Positions 34,281-42,604 of a stretch of DNA of 64,000 bases are shown here, piece by piece (position 1 is the first letter of the stretch; each line of letters starts with the position of its first letter). The notes under the pieces are model-generated. The model did not search any database. It was given only the letters and a program-made list of their open reading frames with translations, and was not told the DNA's origin. This stretch comes from Micromonospora sp. WMMD1120. GTDB lineage: Bacteria > Actinomycetota > Actinomycetes > Mycobacteriales > Micromonosporaceae. Location: NCBI RefSeq assembly GCF_029626235.1, contig NZ_JARUBO010000005.1:5738001-5802000 (forward strand). The letters are read 5' to 3'. The position numbers and the translations under genes are program-made.

Positions 34281-36074
34281 TCAGGCGGCGAGCGTGGCGT
34301 AGCGGCCGTTGCGGTCCAGCAGGCTGTGGTGGGTGCCGGCCTCGACGATCCGGCCGTGGTCGAGCACCGCGATCTGGTCGGCGTCGCGGACGGTGGAGAG
34401 CCGGTGCGCGATGGTGATCGTCGTGCGGCCCCGGGCGAGCACGTCGAACGCCCGCTGCACGGCCCGTTCGGTCTCGGTGTCCAGCGCGCTGGTGGCCTCG
34501 TCGAGGACCAGGATGCGCGGGTCGCGCAGCAGCGTACGGGCGATGGCGAGGCGCTGCTTCTCGCCGCCGGAGAACCGGTGGCCACGGGAGCCGACGACGG
34601 TGTCGTACCCGTCGGGCAGCCCGGCGATCAGGTCGTGGATCTGCGCGGCGCGGGCGGCGGCCTCGATCTCGGCGTCGGTGGCCCCCGGCCGGGCGTAGCG
34701 CAGGTTCTCCCGGACGGTGGTGTGCAGCAGGTAGGTTTCCTGGCTGACCACGCCGACGATCGCCGCCAGGTCGGCCAGGCGCAGGTCGCGCAGGTCGACG
34801 CCGTCGATGGTGACCCGGCCGGCGGTCGGGTCGTGCAGTCGGCTGACCAGCCCGGCGAGGGTGCTCTTGCCCGAGCCGGTCTCGCCGACCAGGGCGAGGC
34901 TGGTGCCGGCGGGCACGTCCAGCGTGATCCCGGCGAGGGCCGCGGTGTCGCTGCCCGGGTAGCCGAAGGTGACGTCCTCCAGGCGCAGGTGGCCCCGGAC
35001 CCGGGCCGGGTCGAGGTGGACCGGTTCGGCGGGGTCCGCCACGTCGACGGGCAGGTCGAGGTACTCGAAGATCCGGGCGAACAGCGCCAGCGACGAGGTG
35101 AGCGAGACGCCCACGTTGAGCAGCCCCATCAGCGGCCGGAACAGGCCGCCCTGCAGGGCGGTGAAGGCGACCAGGGTGCCGATGCTCAGCGTGCCGGCCG
35201 TTCCGGGCAGCCCGGCGGCGAGGTAGATGACCGCCGGTACGGCGGCGAAGATGATGCTCATCGAGGCCATCCGCCAGCGGCCGGCCAGCTCGCTGCGCAG
35301 CTCCAGGTCGACCAGGCGCTCGGAGGAGGCGGTGAACCTGTCGATCAGCGCGGGGCCGGTGCCGAGGGTCTTGGCCAGTTGCACGCCGCTGACCGACAGG
35401 CCCTCCTCGACGGTGACGTTGAGGTCGGCGAGTTCGCGTTGCCGCTGGGCGGTGATCTCGCGGCGCATCCGGGCCACCCGGCGGGTCAGCCAGATCGCCG
35501 GCGGCAGCACCACGAGCGAGACCAGGGAGAGTTGCCAGGAGAGCGCGACCATCGCGACCGCCGTGGCGACGACTGTGGTGAGGTTGGCCGCGACGGCGGT
35601 GGCGGTGGAGGTGACCACCGACTGCATGCCGCCGATGTCGTTGGTGATCCGGGACTGCACCTCGCCGGTGCGGGTGCGGGTGAAGAAGCCGAGCGACTGG
35701 CGCTGGAGATGGCGGAACACGTCGGTGCGCAGCTGGTGCATGACCCGCTGGCCGACCTGGGTGGAGAGCCAGGTCTGCACGACGCCGAGCGCGGAGGTCA
35801 CCGCCGCGACGGCGACCATGCCGAGGACCAGCCAGACCAACAGGGTCACGTCACCCTGCGGCAGGGCCGTGTCGATCACCGCGCGGAGCAGGAACGGTGA
35901 GGCCATCGCGATGATCGAGGAGAGCACGATGATCGCGGTGACGGTGGCCAGCGCGGGCCGGTGCGGGGTGAACAGGCGGCCGATGCGGCGCAGCGACACC
36001 TGCCGGGCCTGGGCCTTCTCTTCGGCGCTGACGGTGCGGTGGCCGCGGTCGCGGCCCGTCGGGGTGGATTCCAA
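34281..36074 (-). CDS. ABC multidrug exporter (fused permease-ATPase half-transporter)
   Basis: A 597-aa exporter of the MsbA/LmrA type that works as a homodimer. The membrane domain covers about residues 38-320 with six helices (ALATVTAIIVLSSIIAMAS; then TLLVWLVLGMVAVAAVTSAL). The ATPase domain has Walker A GETGSGKST, signature FSGGEKQRLAIARTL, Walker B ILVLDEATSALD and switch His in ITIAHRLSTV. The frame starts at TTG 36074 with GAGAGG about 11 bases upstream; GTG 36032 is an alternative. It is divergent from a MarR gene across an operator. Confidence 0.9.
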   Translation of the reverse strand: MESTPTGRDRGHRTVSAEEKAQARQVSLRRIGRLFTPHRPALATVTAIIVLSSIIAMASPFLLRAVIDTALPQGDVTLLVWLVLGMVAVAAVTSALGVVQTWLSTQVGQRVMHQLRTDVFRHLQRQSLGFFTRTRTGEVQSRITNDIGGMQSVVTSTATAVAANLTTVVATAVAMVALSWQLSLVSLVVLPPAIWLTRRVARMRREITAQRQRELADLNVTVEEGLSVSGVQLAKTLGTGPALIDRFTASSERLVDLELRSELAGRWRMASMSIIFAAVPAVIYLAAGLPGTAGTLSIGTLVAFTALQGGLFRPLMGLLNVGVSLTSSLALFARIFEYLDLPVDVADPAEPVHLDPARVRGHLRLEDVTFGYPGSDTAALAGITLDVPAGTSLALVGETGSGKSTLAGLVSRLHDPTAGRVTIDGVDLRDLRLADLAAIVGVVSQETYLLHTTVRENLRYARPGATDAEIEAAARAAQIHDLIAGLPDGYDTVVGSRGHRFSGGEKQRLAIARTLLRDPRILVLDEATSALDTETERAVQRAFDVLARGRTTITIAHRLSTVRDADQIAVLDHGRIVEAGTHHSLLDRNGRYATLAA

Positions 36075-36103
36075 GGGTTGCTGCCTCTCGTCGGAAACAA
36101 TGC

Positions 36104-36124
36104 TGAGGTTACCTCATCATGAGG
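36104..36124. promoter_or_regulatory. MarR-type operator between exporter and MarR gene
   Basis: TGAGGTTACCTCA (36104-36116) is a perfect palindrome around one base, and CCTCATCATGAGG (36112-36124) overlaps it as a second dyad. It lies between the exporter start and the MarR start and overlaps the likely promoters of both. Confidence 0.65.
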
Positions 36125-36155
36125 GAGCAACCACGTTTGCTGCTACGGTATTCCG

Positions 36156-36587
36156 GTGATCGCGCACACCGCCGAGGGCGCCGACGACGAGAGCCTGGCC
36201 GAGACGTTCTGGGCCGTCGCGTCCCGGTTGCGCCGGCAGACCCGCGACGCCCTGGCCCCGTGGGAGATCACCCCGAGCCAGTCCCGGGCCCTCGGCGTGC
36301 TGGCCCGGCACGGCGAGGTACGCCCCGGCACCCTGGCCGAGCACCTACGCATCGCGCCCCGCTCGGCGACCGAGGTGATCGACGACCTACAGACCCGCGG
36401 GCTGGTCGAGCGCCGGGCAGACCCGACCGACCGCCGCGCGACACTGGTCGCGCTGACCGCCGAGGGCGAACGGCTCGCCGCCGCCATCCGGACCGCCCGG
36501 CGGGCCGAGGCCGACCGCTTCTTCGGTCACCTCGGCGACGGCGACCGCGCCGAGCTGGCCCGGATATTGCGTACCCTGCGCGGCTGA
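36156..36587 (+). CDS. MarR-family transcriptional regulator
   Basis: A 143-aa regulator of normal MarR length. The winged helix-turn-helix is visible: WEITPSQSRALGVLARHGEV, then PGTLAEHLRIAPRSATEVID and the wing DDLQTRGLVERRADPTDRRA. N- and C-terminal helices form the dimer interface. It should repress itself and the divergent ABC exporter through the palindromes at 36104-36124. The GTG start has no clear ribosome binding site, so a leaderless or weak start is likely. Confidence 0.9.
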   Translation: MIAHTAEGADDESLAETFWAVASRLRRQTRDALAPWEITPSQSRALGVLARHGEVRPGTLAEHLRIAPRSATEVIDDLQTRGLVERRADPTDRRATLVALTAEGERLAAAIRTARRAEADRFFGHLGDGDRAELARILRTLRG

Positions 36588-36660
36588 CCGGCGGGGTTTG
36601 CCCGCGCCGCCCCCGGGTAGCCAGCGGCCCCGTCCCGGGGTGAGGCGACAGGAGACGCTC

Positions 36661-36699
36661 GTGCCGCTGGTGTCACACCGCAACCACCGCCCCCGCTGA
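36661..36699 (+). CDS. Putative 12-codon leader peptide upstream of the AsnO-type gene
   Basis: GTG 36661 opens a 12-codon frame (VPLVSHRNHRPR) that ends at a TGA overlapping the ATG of the following amidotransferase gene (TGATG). A strong ribosome binding site (AGGAGA) lies five bases before the GTG, whereas the ATG of the large gene has none of its own. Translation of the large gene is therefore probably coupled to this leader. The peptide is rich in His, Arg and Pro; whether its sequence matters is unknown. Confidence 0.5.
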   Translation: MPLVSHRNHRPR

Positions 36700-38483
36700 T
36701 GTGTGGCATCAGCGGGGAGGCGCGCTTCGACGGCCGGCCGCCCGACGCCGCGGCGGTCACCCGGATGACCGAGGCGATGCGCTCACGCGGCCCGGACGGC
36801 GAGGGCCTGTGCACCGACGGCTGGGTGACCCTCGGGCACCGCCGGCTGACCATCATCGACCTGTCCGACGCCGGCGGGCAGCCGATGGTCCGCGACGACC
36901 TGGGGCTGGCGCTGGTCTTCAACGGCTGCGTCTACAACTATCCGGAGCTGCGCGAGGAGCTGCGCAACGCCGGGTACGCGTTCGCCTCCACCAGCGACAC
37001 CGAGGTGATCCTGGTGGCGTACGCGCACTGGGGTGAGCGTTTCGTCGACCATTTGGTCGGCATGTTCGCGATCGGGCTGGTCGACCGGGTCCGGCGGCGG
37101 CTGGTGCTGGCCCGCGACCGGCTCGGCATCAAACCGCTCTACCTCGCCGAGACACCCGGGCGGCTCCGGTTCGCCTCCACCCTGCCCGCGCTGCTGGCCG
37201 CCGGCGACGTCGACACCGCCATCGACCCGGTGGCGCTGCACCACTACCTGTCCTGGCACTCCATCGTGCCCGCGCCGCGCACCGTGCTGCGCGGCGTGCG
37301 CAAGCTGCCACCGGCGACGCTGCGGGTGATCGAGGCGGACGGGCGCAGCCGCGAGGAGGTCTACTGGCGGCCCGACTACGTACGGGAGCCTGCCGACGCG
37401 GGGATGGACGCCGCCGACTGGCGGGCCGCCGTCGGTGACGCGCTGCGCACGGCGGTACGCCGACGGCTGGTCGCCGACGTGCCGGTCGGGGTGCTGCTCT
37501 CCGGTGGACTGGACTCCAGCCTCATCGTGGCGCTGCTCGCCGAGGCGGGCCAGCAGCACCTGCGTACGTTCAGCATCGGTTTCGACAGCCGGGGCGGCGA
37601 GACCGGCGACGAGTTCCACTACTCCGACCTGGTGGCCCGCGCGTACGACACCGACCACCAGCGGATCCGGCTGGCCGACGACGACCTGGTGCCGGCGGTG
37701 CGCGACGCCGTAGGGGCGATGACCGAGCCGATGGGCAGTCACGACGTGGTCGCCTTCCACCTGCTCTCGCAACAGGTGGCCCGGCACGTGAAGGTGGCCC
37801 AGTCCGGGCAGGGCGCCGACGAGGTGTTCGCCGGCTACGGCTACCACCAGCCGCTCATCGAGGCGCCCCGACACGGCGCCACCGAGACGTTCGCCGCCGC
37901 GTTCTTCGACCGCGACCACGACGAGCTGCGCGACCTGGTCGGCCCGGCGTACGCGCTGGGGCACGACGCCAGCCGGGACCTGCTCACCGACCATCTCGCC
38001 GCCCCCGGGGCGCAGACCGCGCTGGACGCCGTGCTGCGCCTGGACACCCACCTGATGCTGCCCGACGATCCGGTCAAGCGGGTGGACAGCATGAGCATGG
38101 CGTGGGGCCTGGAGGTGCGCACCCCCTTCCTCGACCAGGACCTGGTCACCCTCGCCGCGCACTGCCCGCCCGAGCACAAGGTCGCCCAGGGCGGCAAGGG
38201 CGTGCTCAAGGAGGTGGCCCGGGAGGTGCTGCCTGCCGAGGTGATCGACCGACCCAAGGGCTACTTCCCGGTGCCGGCGCTGCGCAACGTCGACGGCCCG
38301 GTGCGGGAGCTGGTCGCCGAGGCGTTGCAGGCGCCGCCCGCCCGCGAGCGCGAGCTGTTCCGCCCGGAGTACGTGGCCCGCCTGCTCGCCGAGCCGGACC
38401 GGGCCGAGGCGGCGGCCGGCAGCAACAAACTGTGGCAGCTCGGCCTGCTGGAGCTGTGGCTCCAGACGCACGACATCCGGTGA
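36699..38483 (+). CDS. asnO: N-acetylglutaminylglutamine amidotransferase-type asparagine synthase (AsnO-like)
   Basis: A 594-aa class II glutamine amidotransferase fused to an asparagine-synthetase domain. The catalytic Cys2 follows the start Met (MCGISG), so the start is fixed. Glutaminase blocks: RSRGPDGEG, GHRRLTIIDLSDAGGQPM and FNGCVYNYPELREEL. The synthetase P-loop is VLLSGGLDSSLIVALL. SIVPAPRTVLRGVRKLPP and QSGQGADEVFAGYGYHQP match the AsnO subgroup that amidates N-acetylglutaminylglutamine, an osmoprotectant dipeptide. The usual partner, the ATP-grasp/acetyltransferase Ngg, is not in this window, so the exact product is less certain. Translation is probably coupled to the leader ORF. 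Confidence 0.8.
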   Translation: MCGISGEARFDGRPPDAAAVTRMTEAMRSRGPDGEGLCTDGWVTLGHRRLTIIDLSDAGGQPMVRDDLGLALVFNGCVYNYPELREELRNAGYAFASTSDTEVILVAYAHWGERFVDHLVGMFAIGLVDRVRRRLVLARDRLGIKPLYLAETPGRLRFASTLPALLAAGDVDTAIDPVALHHYLSWHSIVPAPRTVLRGVRKLPPATLRVIEADGRSREEVYWRPDYVREPADAGMDAADWRAAVGDALRTAVRRRLVADVPVGVLLSGGLDSSLIVALLAEAGQQHLRTFSIGFDSRGGETGDEFHYSDLVARAYDTDHQRIRLADDDLVPAVRDAVGAMTEPMGSHDVVAFHLLSQQVARHVKVAQSGQGADEVFAGYGYHQPLIEAPRHGATETFAAAFFDRDHDELRDLVGPAYALGHDASRDLLTDHLAAPGAQTALDAVLRLDTHLMLPDDPVKRVDSMSMAWGLEVRTPFLDQDLVTLAAHCPPEHKVAQGGKGVLKEVAREVLPAEVIDRPKGYFPVPALRNVDGPVRELVAEALQAPPARERELFRPEYVARLLAEPDRAEAAAGSNKLWQLGLLELWLQTHDIR

Positions 38484-38495
38484 GCGCCCCGACGG

Positions 38496-39632
38496 TCAGG
38501 CCGCGCTGGTGCGGGCGACCAGGTCGTCGATGACGGCGCGCAGGTCACCCGTGCGCTGCAGGACCCGCCGCTGCCGGGTCGCGCCGGTGCCGTCGCGCCG
38601 CAGCCGGGCCAGTTGCGCCACCACGTACCCCAGGTCGCCGTGGCGCAGCAGGGCCGGGGCGATCAGCGCCACCAGCTCGTCGACGAGCGACCAGGCGTCC
38701 CGGGTGCCGCCGGCGCGCAGGTCGATCAACTCACCGTCGAGACCGTCGTGGGCGGCCCGCCAGTGCGCGGCGGCGACCAGACAGTCCCGCAGGGGCGGGG
38801 CGGTCACCCCGGCCCGCACGTCCTCGGCGAGGGTGGCCACGAGCGAGCGGGCCAGCGCGGCGACGAGCACCGCGTCGTCCACCTCCGGGCAGACGTCACC
38901 CACCCGGATCTCCACCGTCGGGTACGCCGACGACGGCCGGGCGTACCAGTAGACCATCGCCGCGTCGAGCATGATGCCGGCGGCGATCAGCTCGTCCACG
39001 GTCCGGTCGTAGTCGGCCACCGAGTCGAAGTACGGGGTCGGACCGATGCTCGGCCAGCGTTCCAGCTGCATCGACCGCCAACTGGCGTGCCCGGTGTCCC
39101 GCCCGTCGTGCAACGGTGAGTTGGTGGTGACCGCCTGCACCACCGGCAGCCACGCCCGCAGGTGGTTGCAGACCTGCACGGCCAGCTCCCGGTCGGGCAG
39201 TCCGACGTGCACGTGGCAACCGCACACCGCCGGGTCGTGCGCCACCGGCCCGTACCGGCGCGACATGGCGTGGTAGCGCGGCTCGTCGGGCACCGTCCGG
39301 TGCGGTTCGGCCAGCGGCGTGGCGCCGACCGCCACCAGTCGGGCCCCGGCCGCCGTCGCGGCCCCGGCGGCGGAGCGGCGCAGCGCCACCAGGTGGGCGC
39401 GCAGCTCGGCGAGGTCGGCGCAGACCGGCGTGACCATCTCCACCATGCTGTGCCGGAACTCCTGGCGGCTCTGGTTCCGCGCGGCGCCGCGGAGCGCGGC
39501 CAGCACCTCGTCGGCGACCGGCAGGTTCCGCCCGGTGTCCGGGTCGAGCAGCAGGAACTCCTCCTCCACGCCGAGCGTGAGGAGGGACAGGTCGGGCGCG
39601 GTGGCCGTGGCCACCGCCGGACGGTACGCCAT
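38496..39632 (-). CDS. YbdK-family carboxylate-amine ligase (glutamate-cysteine ligase type 2)
   Basis: A 378-aa ATP-dependent ligase of the GCS2/YbdK family. Characteristic blocks: LTLGVEEEFLLLDPDTGRNL at the N-terminus, SRQEFRHSMVEMVTPVCADL, CGCHVHVGLPDRELAVQVCN and PTVEIRVGDVC. Family members make gamma-glutamylcysteine weakly or join other carboxylate and amine substrates. ATG 39632 is preceded by GGAGG; the longer frame upstream has no support. It is convergent with the AsnO-type gene (13 bp apart), which might point to a shared small-peptide pathway, but co-regulation is not shown. Confidence 0.87.
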   Translation of the reverse strand: MAYRPAVATATAPDLSLLTLGVEEEFLLLDPDTGRNLPVADEVLAALRGAARNQSRQEFRHSMVEMVTPVCADLAELRAHLVALRRSAAGAATAAGARLVAVGATPLAEPHRTVPDEPRYHAMSRRYGPVAHDPAVCGCHVHVGLPDRELAVQVCNHLRAWLPVVQAVTTNSPLHDGRDTGHASWRSMQLERWPSIGPTPYFDSVADYDRTVDELIAAGIMLDAAMVYWYARPSSAYPTVEIRVGDVCPEVDDAVLVAALARSLVATLAEDVRAGVTAPPLRDCLVAAAHWRAAHDGLDGELIDLRAGGTRDAWSLVDELVALIAPALLRHGDLGYVVAQLARLRRDGTGATRQRRVLQRTGDLRAVIDDLVARTSAA

Positions 39633-39830
39633 GGCCACCTCCGTCCACCGCCGCGACCACGGATGGACCCGTGCCGCGGCGGTTCGGGTTCCCGGCTCGT
39701 CCCGGGGCAAACGCCCCGCCCGGAACGGGACGCGGTGTCCGATGACGGACGATCGACGCCGCACGGCCGACGTGTCGCGGGGCTGCGCGGCTCCCCAGTG
39801 GAGGTTGTCTGGGACCATGCAGGAATGCTG

Positions 39831-40553
39831 ATGCGTTGGCGCGGTTCGCGGTGGCTCCACATCACCCTGGGTCTGGTGGCCGGCGCCGCCGCGGGGCTGG
39901 CGGTCTACCTGGCGAGCCGGCTGACCGGGCCGGCCCTCTTCGCGCTCTGCGGCACGACGGCGGGCGGCGTGGCGGCGCTGGTGGTGTCGGCGTACTCGCG
40001 GTTCTTCCAGTTGGCGGAGGTGACCGTCGCGGTTCCGCAGTTCAGCGAGCTGCGGTTCGTCGTCACCCGGGACAACAAGCAGACCGCGTGGCGGCTGTTC
40101 GTGGAGGCGGTCACCCGGGTGTCCGGGCAGCCGCTGGGGACCGGCACCGGCCTGGTCCGGGAGGCCCTGACCTCGCTGTACCAGCTCTTCGGGATCACCC
40201 GTGAGGTGCTGAGCCAGGCCGCGCCGACGATCCGGACCACCGGACGTCCCACGGTGGAGCACCTCGGCATCGCCATGCTCAACAACGAGCTTCGACCGTT
40301 CCTCTCCCGCTGGCACCCGCGTCTGCGGGCGTGGGAGCAGGCGCACCCGGACGAGCCCGAGTCGTCCTGGCCGGACGACGCGCAGTGCCGTGCCGAGCTG
40401 GAGGCCATGCAGCTACGGCTGTTGCGCTACGTCGAGGGTCTGGGCGAGCTGGCCCAGGTGCCCAACGTGGAGGACGTGATGCGGGGCATCCTCGCCGACG
40501 CACCGGCCGTCCCCGGCCAGCCGATTCGGCGGTCCGCCGTCACCGACCTGTAA
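39831..40553 (+). CDS. Membrane protein of unknown function
   Basis: A 240-aa protein with two N-terminal hydrophobic helices (HITLGLVAGAAAGLAVYLAS; FALCGTTAGGVAALVVSAY) and a soluble, mainly helical part of about 180 aa (AWRLFVEAVTRVSGQPLG; HLGIAMLNNELRPFLSRWHP). The family resembles membrane-anchored helical proteins common in actinobacterial genomes; no function is recognised. ATG 39831 has AGGA seven bases upstream; a four-codon frame ending in TGATG precedes it. It is divergent from the YbdK-type gene and convergent with the ECF sigma gene. Confidence 0.65.
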   Translation: MRWRGSRWLHITLGLVAGAAAGLAVYLASRLTGPALFALCGTTAGGVAALVVSAYSRFFQLAEVTVAVPQFSELRFVVTRDNKQTAWRLFVEAVTRVSGQPLGTGTGLVREALTSLYQLFGITREVLSQAAPTIRTTGRPTVEHLGIAMLNNELRPFLSRWHPRLRAWEQAHPDEPESSWPDDAQCRAELEAMQLRLLRYVEGLGELAQVPNVEDVMRGILADAPAVPGQPIRRSAVTDL

Positions 40554-40566
40554 CCGCCCCGGCGGG

Positions 40567-41775
40567 TCAACCCGCCGCGACCTCCGCCGCGCGGGCGCTG
40601 AGGAAGGCCCGTTCGGCAGCGTTGTCCGTCAGGGCGACGGCGCTGCGGTACGCGTCGACGGCCTCAGGGGTGCGTCCGAGTCGTGCCAGCAGGTCGGCGC
40701 GGACCACGTGGTGCGGGTGGTAGCCGTCCAGGTCGAGCCGGTCCACCTCGGCGAGCGCGACCGCCGGTCCGGCCACCTCGGCGAGCGCGACAGCCCGGTT
40801 CACCGCGACCACCGGGCTGGGAGCGAGCGCCGTCAGGTGGTCGTACAGCTGGAGGATCTGCGCCCAGTCGGTGTCGGCGGGGCGCCGGGCGGCGCTGTGC
40901 ACGGCGGCGATCGCGGCCTGGATCTGGTACGGACCGGGCCGGTCGCGGCGCAGGCAGCGGCGGACCAGCGCCTGTCCCTCGACGATCAGCGCGGCGTCCC
41001 AGCGGCTCCGGTCCTGCCGGGGCAGCGGAACGAGGTCACCGTCGCCGGTGGTTCGCGCGGCGCGCCGGGAGTCGGTCAGCAGCATCAGCGCGAGCAGACC
41101 GAGCGCCTCGGCCTCGTCCGGCATCAGGTCGACCAGGAGCCGGGTCAGCCGAATCGACTCGGCGCACAGGTCGGCGCGGGCCAGGCGGGTGCCGCTGCTG
41201 GCCGTGTACCCCTCGTTGAAGATCAGGTAGAGCACCGCGAGCACGGCGTGCAGCCGGTCGGGCAGGTCGGCGTCGCGCGGAATCCGGTACGGGATGCGGG
41301 CGTGCCGGATCTTCGACTTGGCCCGGACCAGCCGTTGCGCCATCGTCGGCTCGGACACCAGAAAGGCGCGGGCGATCTCGGCGGTGGTCAGTCCGCCGAG
41401 CAGGCGCAGGGTGAGAGCGACCCGCGCGGTCGGGGCGAGCGCCGGGTGACAGCAGGTGAAGATGAGCCGAAGTCGGTCGTCGCGCACCGGTCCCTCCTCG
41501 ACGGGTCCGTCGGTGGCGTACAGGAGCGCCGCCTGGGCGTGCCGGTCGGCCCGGGAAGCGTCGCGGCGCGCATTGTCGATCGCCCGGTTCCGGGCCGTGG
41601 TGATGATCCAGCCGGCCGGGCTGGGCGGTGGGCCCGTCCTCGGCCACCGTTGCACCGCGACGGCGAAGGCATCCTGGACGGCCTCCTCGGCGAGGTCGAT
41701 GTCGCCGAGGAGGCGGACCAGGACGGCGACCGCGCGCCCGTACTCCGCGCGGAACACCGCCTCCACGTCCGGCAC
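40567..41775 (-). CDS. ECF RNA polymerase sigma factor with C-terminal TPR-like domain (ECF42-like)
   Basis: A 402-aa extracytoplasmic-function sigma factor. Sigma-2 region: [20 protein letters not shown], then [16 protein letters not shown]. Sigma-4 region: [20 protein letters not shown] and [17 protein letters not shown]. The remaining about 220 residues form the helical TPR-like extension (DUF6596) of this group ([40 protein letters not shown]). No anti-sigma factor is adjacent; instead a DGPF protein is encoded two bases upstream, the usual ECF42 arrangement. GTG 41775 is the first start in the conserved frame. Confidence 0.88.
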   Translation of the reverse strand: MPDVEAVFRAEYGRAVAVLVRLLGDIDLAEEAVQDAFAVAVQRWPRTGPPPSPAGWIITTARNRAIDNARRDASRADRHAQAALLYATDGPVEEGPVRDDRLRLIFTCCHPALAPTARVALTLRLLGGLTTAEIARAFLVSEPTMAQRLVRAKSKIRHARIPYRIPRDADLPDRLHAVLAVLYLIFNEGYTASSGTRLARADLCAESIRLTRLLVDLMPDEAEALGLLALMLLTDSRRAARTTGDGDLVPLPRQDRSRWDAALIVEGQALVRRCLRRDRPGPYQIQAAIAAVHSAARRPADTDWAQILQLYDHLTALAPSPVVAVNRAVALAEVAGPAVALAEVDRLDLDGYHPHHVVRADLLARLGRTPEAVDAYRSAVALTDNAAERAFLSARAAEVAAG

Positions 41776-41777
41776 TA

Positions 41778-42137
41778 TCAGTCCCCGGACCCGTCGTGGA
41801 AGGGGCGGACCTCGATCGGCAACGTGGTGGCCAGCGCGTAGCGGCGGCCCCAGTCCAGGGCGGCGTCCAGGTCCGGCACGTCGATGATGGTGATGCCGCC
41901 CAGGTACTCCTTGCCCTCGGCGAACGGGCCGTCGGTGACCAGCACCTCGCCGTCGCGGACGCGCAGCACGGTCGCGGTCTCCGGGCCGTGCAGCCCCTGA
42001 CCGAAGACCCACGAGCCGGTGGACGCCAGCTCGTCGCGCAGCTCGCCGAGTTGGCGCATCACGTCGGCGAGGAAGTCCGGCGCCGGCGGCGGCCCGCCCT
42101 GCGGCGGATGCTGGATGCTGAGCAGGTACTGCGTCAT
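41778..42137 (-). CDS. DGPF/YCII-family protein, partner of the ECF sigma factor
   Basis: A 119-aa protein of the DGPF (YCII-related) family. The start [15 protein letters not shown] and the signature [16 protein letters not shown] are diagnostic. Proteins of this family are regularly encoded beside ECF42-type sigma factors and are thought to modulate or be controlled by them; the mechanism is not established here. GAGGAGG lies seven bases before the ATG. The next gene starts two bases after its stop, so the two form an operon. Confidence 0.85.
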   Translation of the reverse strand: MTQYLLSIQHPPQGGPPPAPDFLADVMRQLGELRDELASTGSWVFGQGLHGPETATVLRVRDGEVLVTDGPFAEGKEYLGGITIIDVPDLDAALDWGRRYALATTLPIEVRPFHDGSGD

Positions 42138-42283
42138 CGTTCCTCCTCGCGGCGGTGGCCGGCGCGTTACCGGCCTCTCCCCCTCCACACGATCGGCGAC
42201 CATCCGGATCGACGGTCCGGAGGGAAATTCTCGCCGCGCTGTTCCACTGCCGCCTCGTCCAGGCGGACCCAACGCTGTCGTGT

Positions 42284-42427
42284 CCCTTTGCTCTGCACCC
42301 ACGGATGCGACAGGTGCGTATGCCCGAATTGCGAGCGTGCCCGCCCGAACCGCAACCCGCGAACATGAGGACCGCGCGTGCTTCGCCGCGGATTCAGGGT
42401 GGTGCCTCCGGGGGTGCAGAGCAAAGG
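42284..42427. repeat. Palindromic repeat, copy 2 (TTTGCTCTGCACC family)
   Basis: The left arm at 42284-42308 and the right arm at 42404-42427 carry the same core as the repeat at 24398-24472 (TTTGCTCTGCACCC / GGGTGCAGAGCAAA). The spacer is about 95 nt here against 23 nt in the first copy. It lies in the 467-bp gene-free stretch 42138-42604 between the DGPF gene and the end of the discoidin protein gene; I see no gene in the rest of that stretch. Confidence 0.7.
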
Positions 42428-42604
42428 ATGGAGATGGCTTCGGTTCGTGGCGGAGGAAGACCTGCTTGCGACCCGGAGCCACGGCCGGGGCGGAGGGCGC
42501 ACGACCGAGGCCGGCCCGGTCTCGGCGGGACCGGGCCGGCTCGGCCCACGGTGCGACCCGGCCGGTCCGGTCGGCGAACGACCGGCCCGGCGCGGACGCC
42601 CGGG

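Noticed and set aside
30756..36074. Antibiotic biosynthesis cluster suggested by two exporters with TetR and MarR regulators
   Set aside because: No synthase, peptide precursor or tailoring gene is present nearby; the exporters look like stand-alone resistance-type systems.
39817..39831. Four-codon frame (MQEC) ending in TGATG before the membrane protein gene
   Set aside because: Resembles the asnO leader arrangement, but the ribosome binding site is 12 bases away and the gene itself has AGGA at good spacing, so a leader role is not supported.
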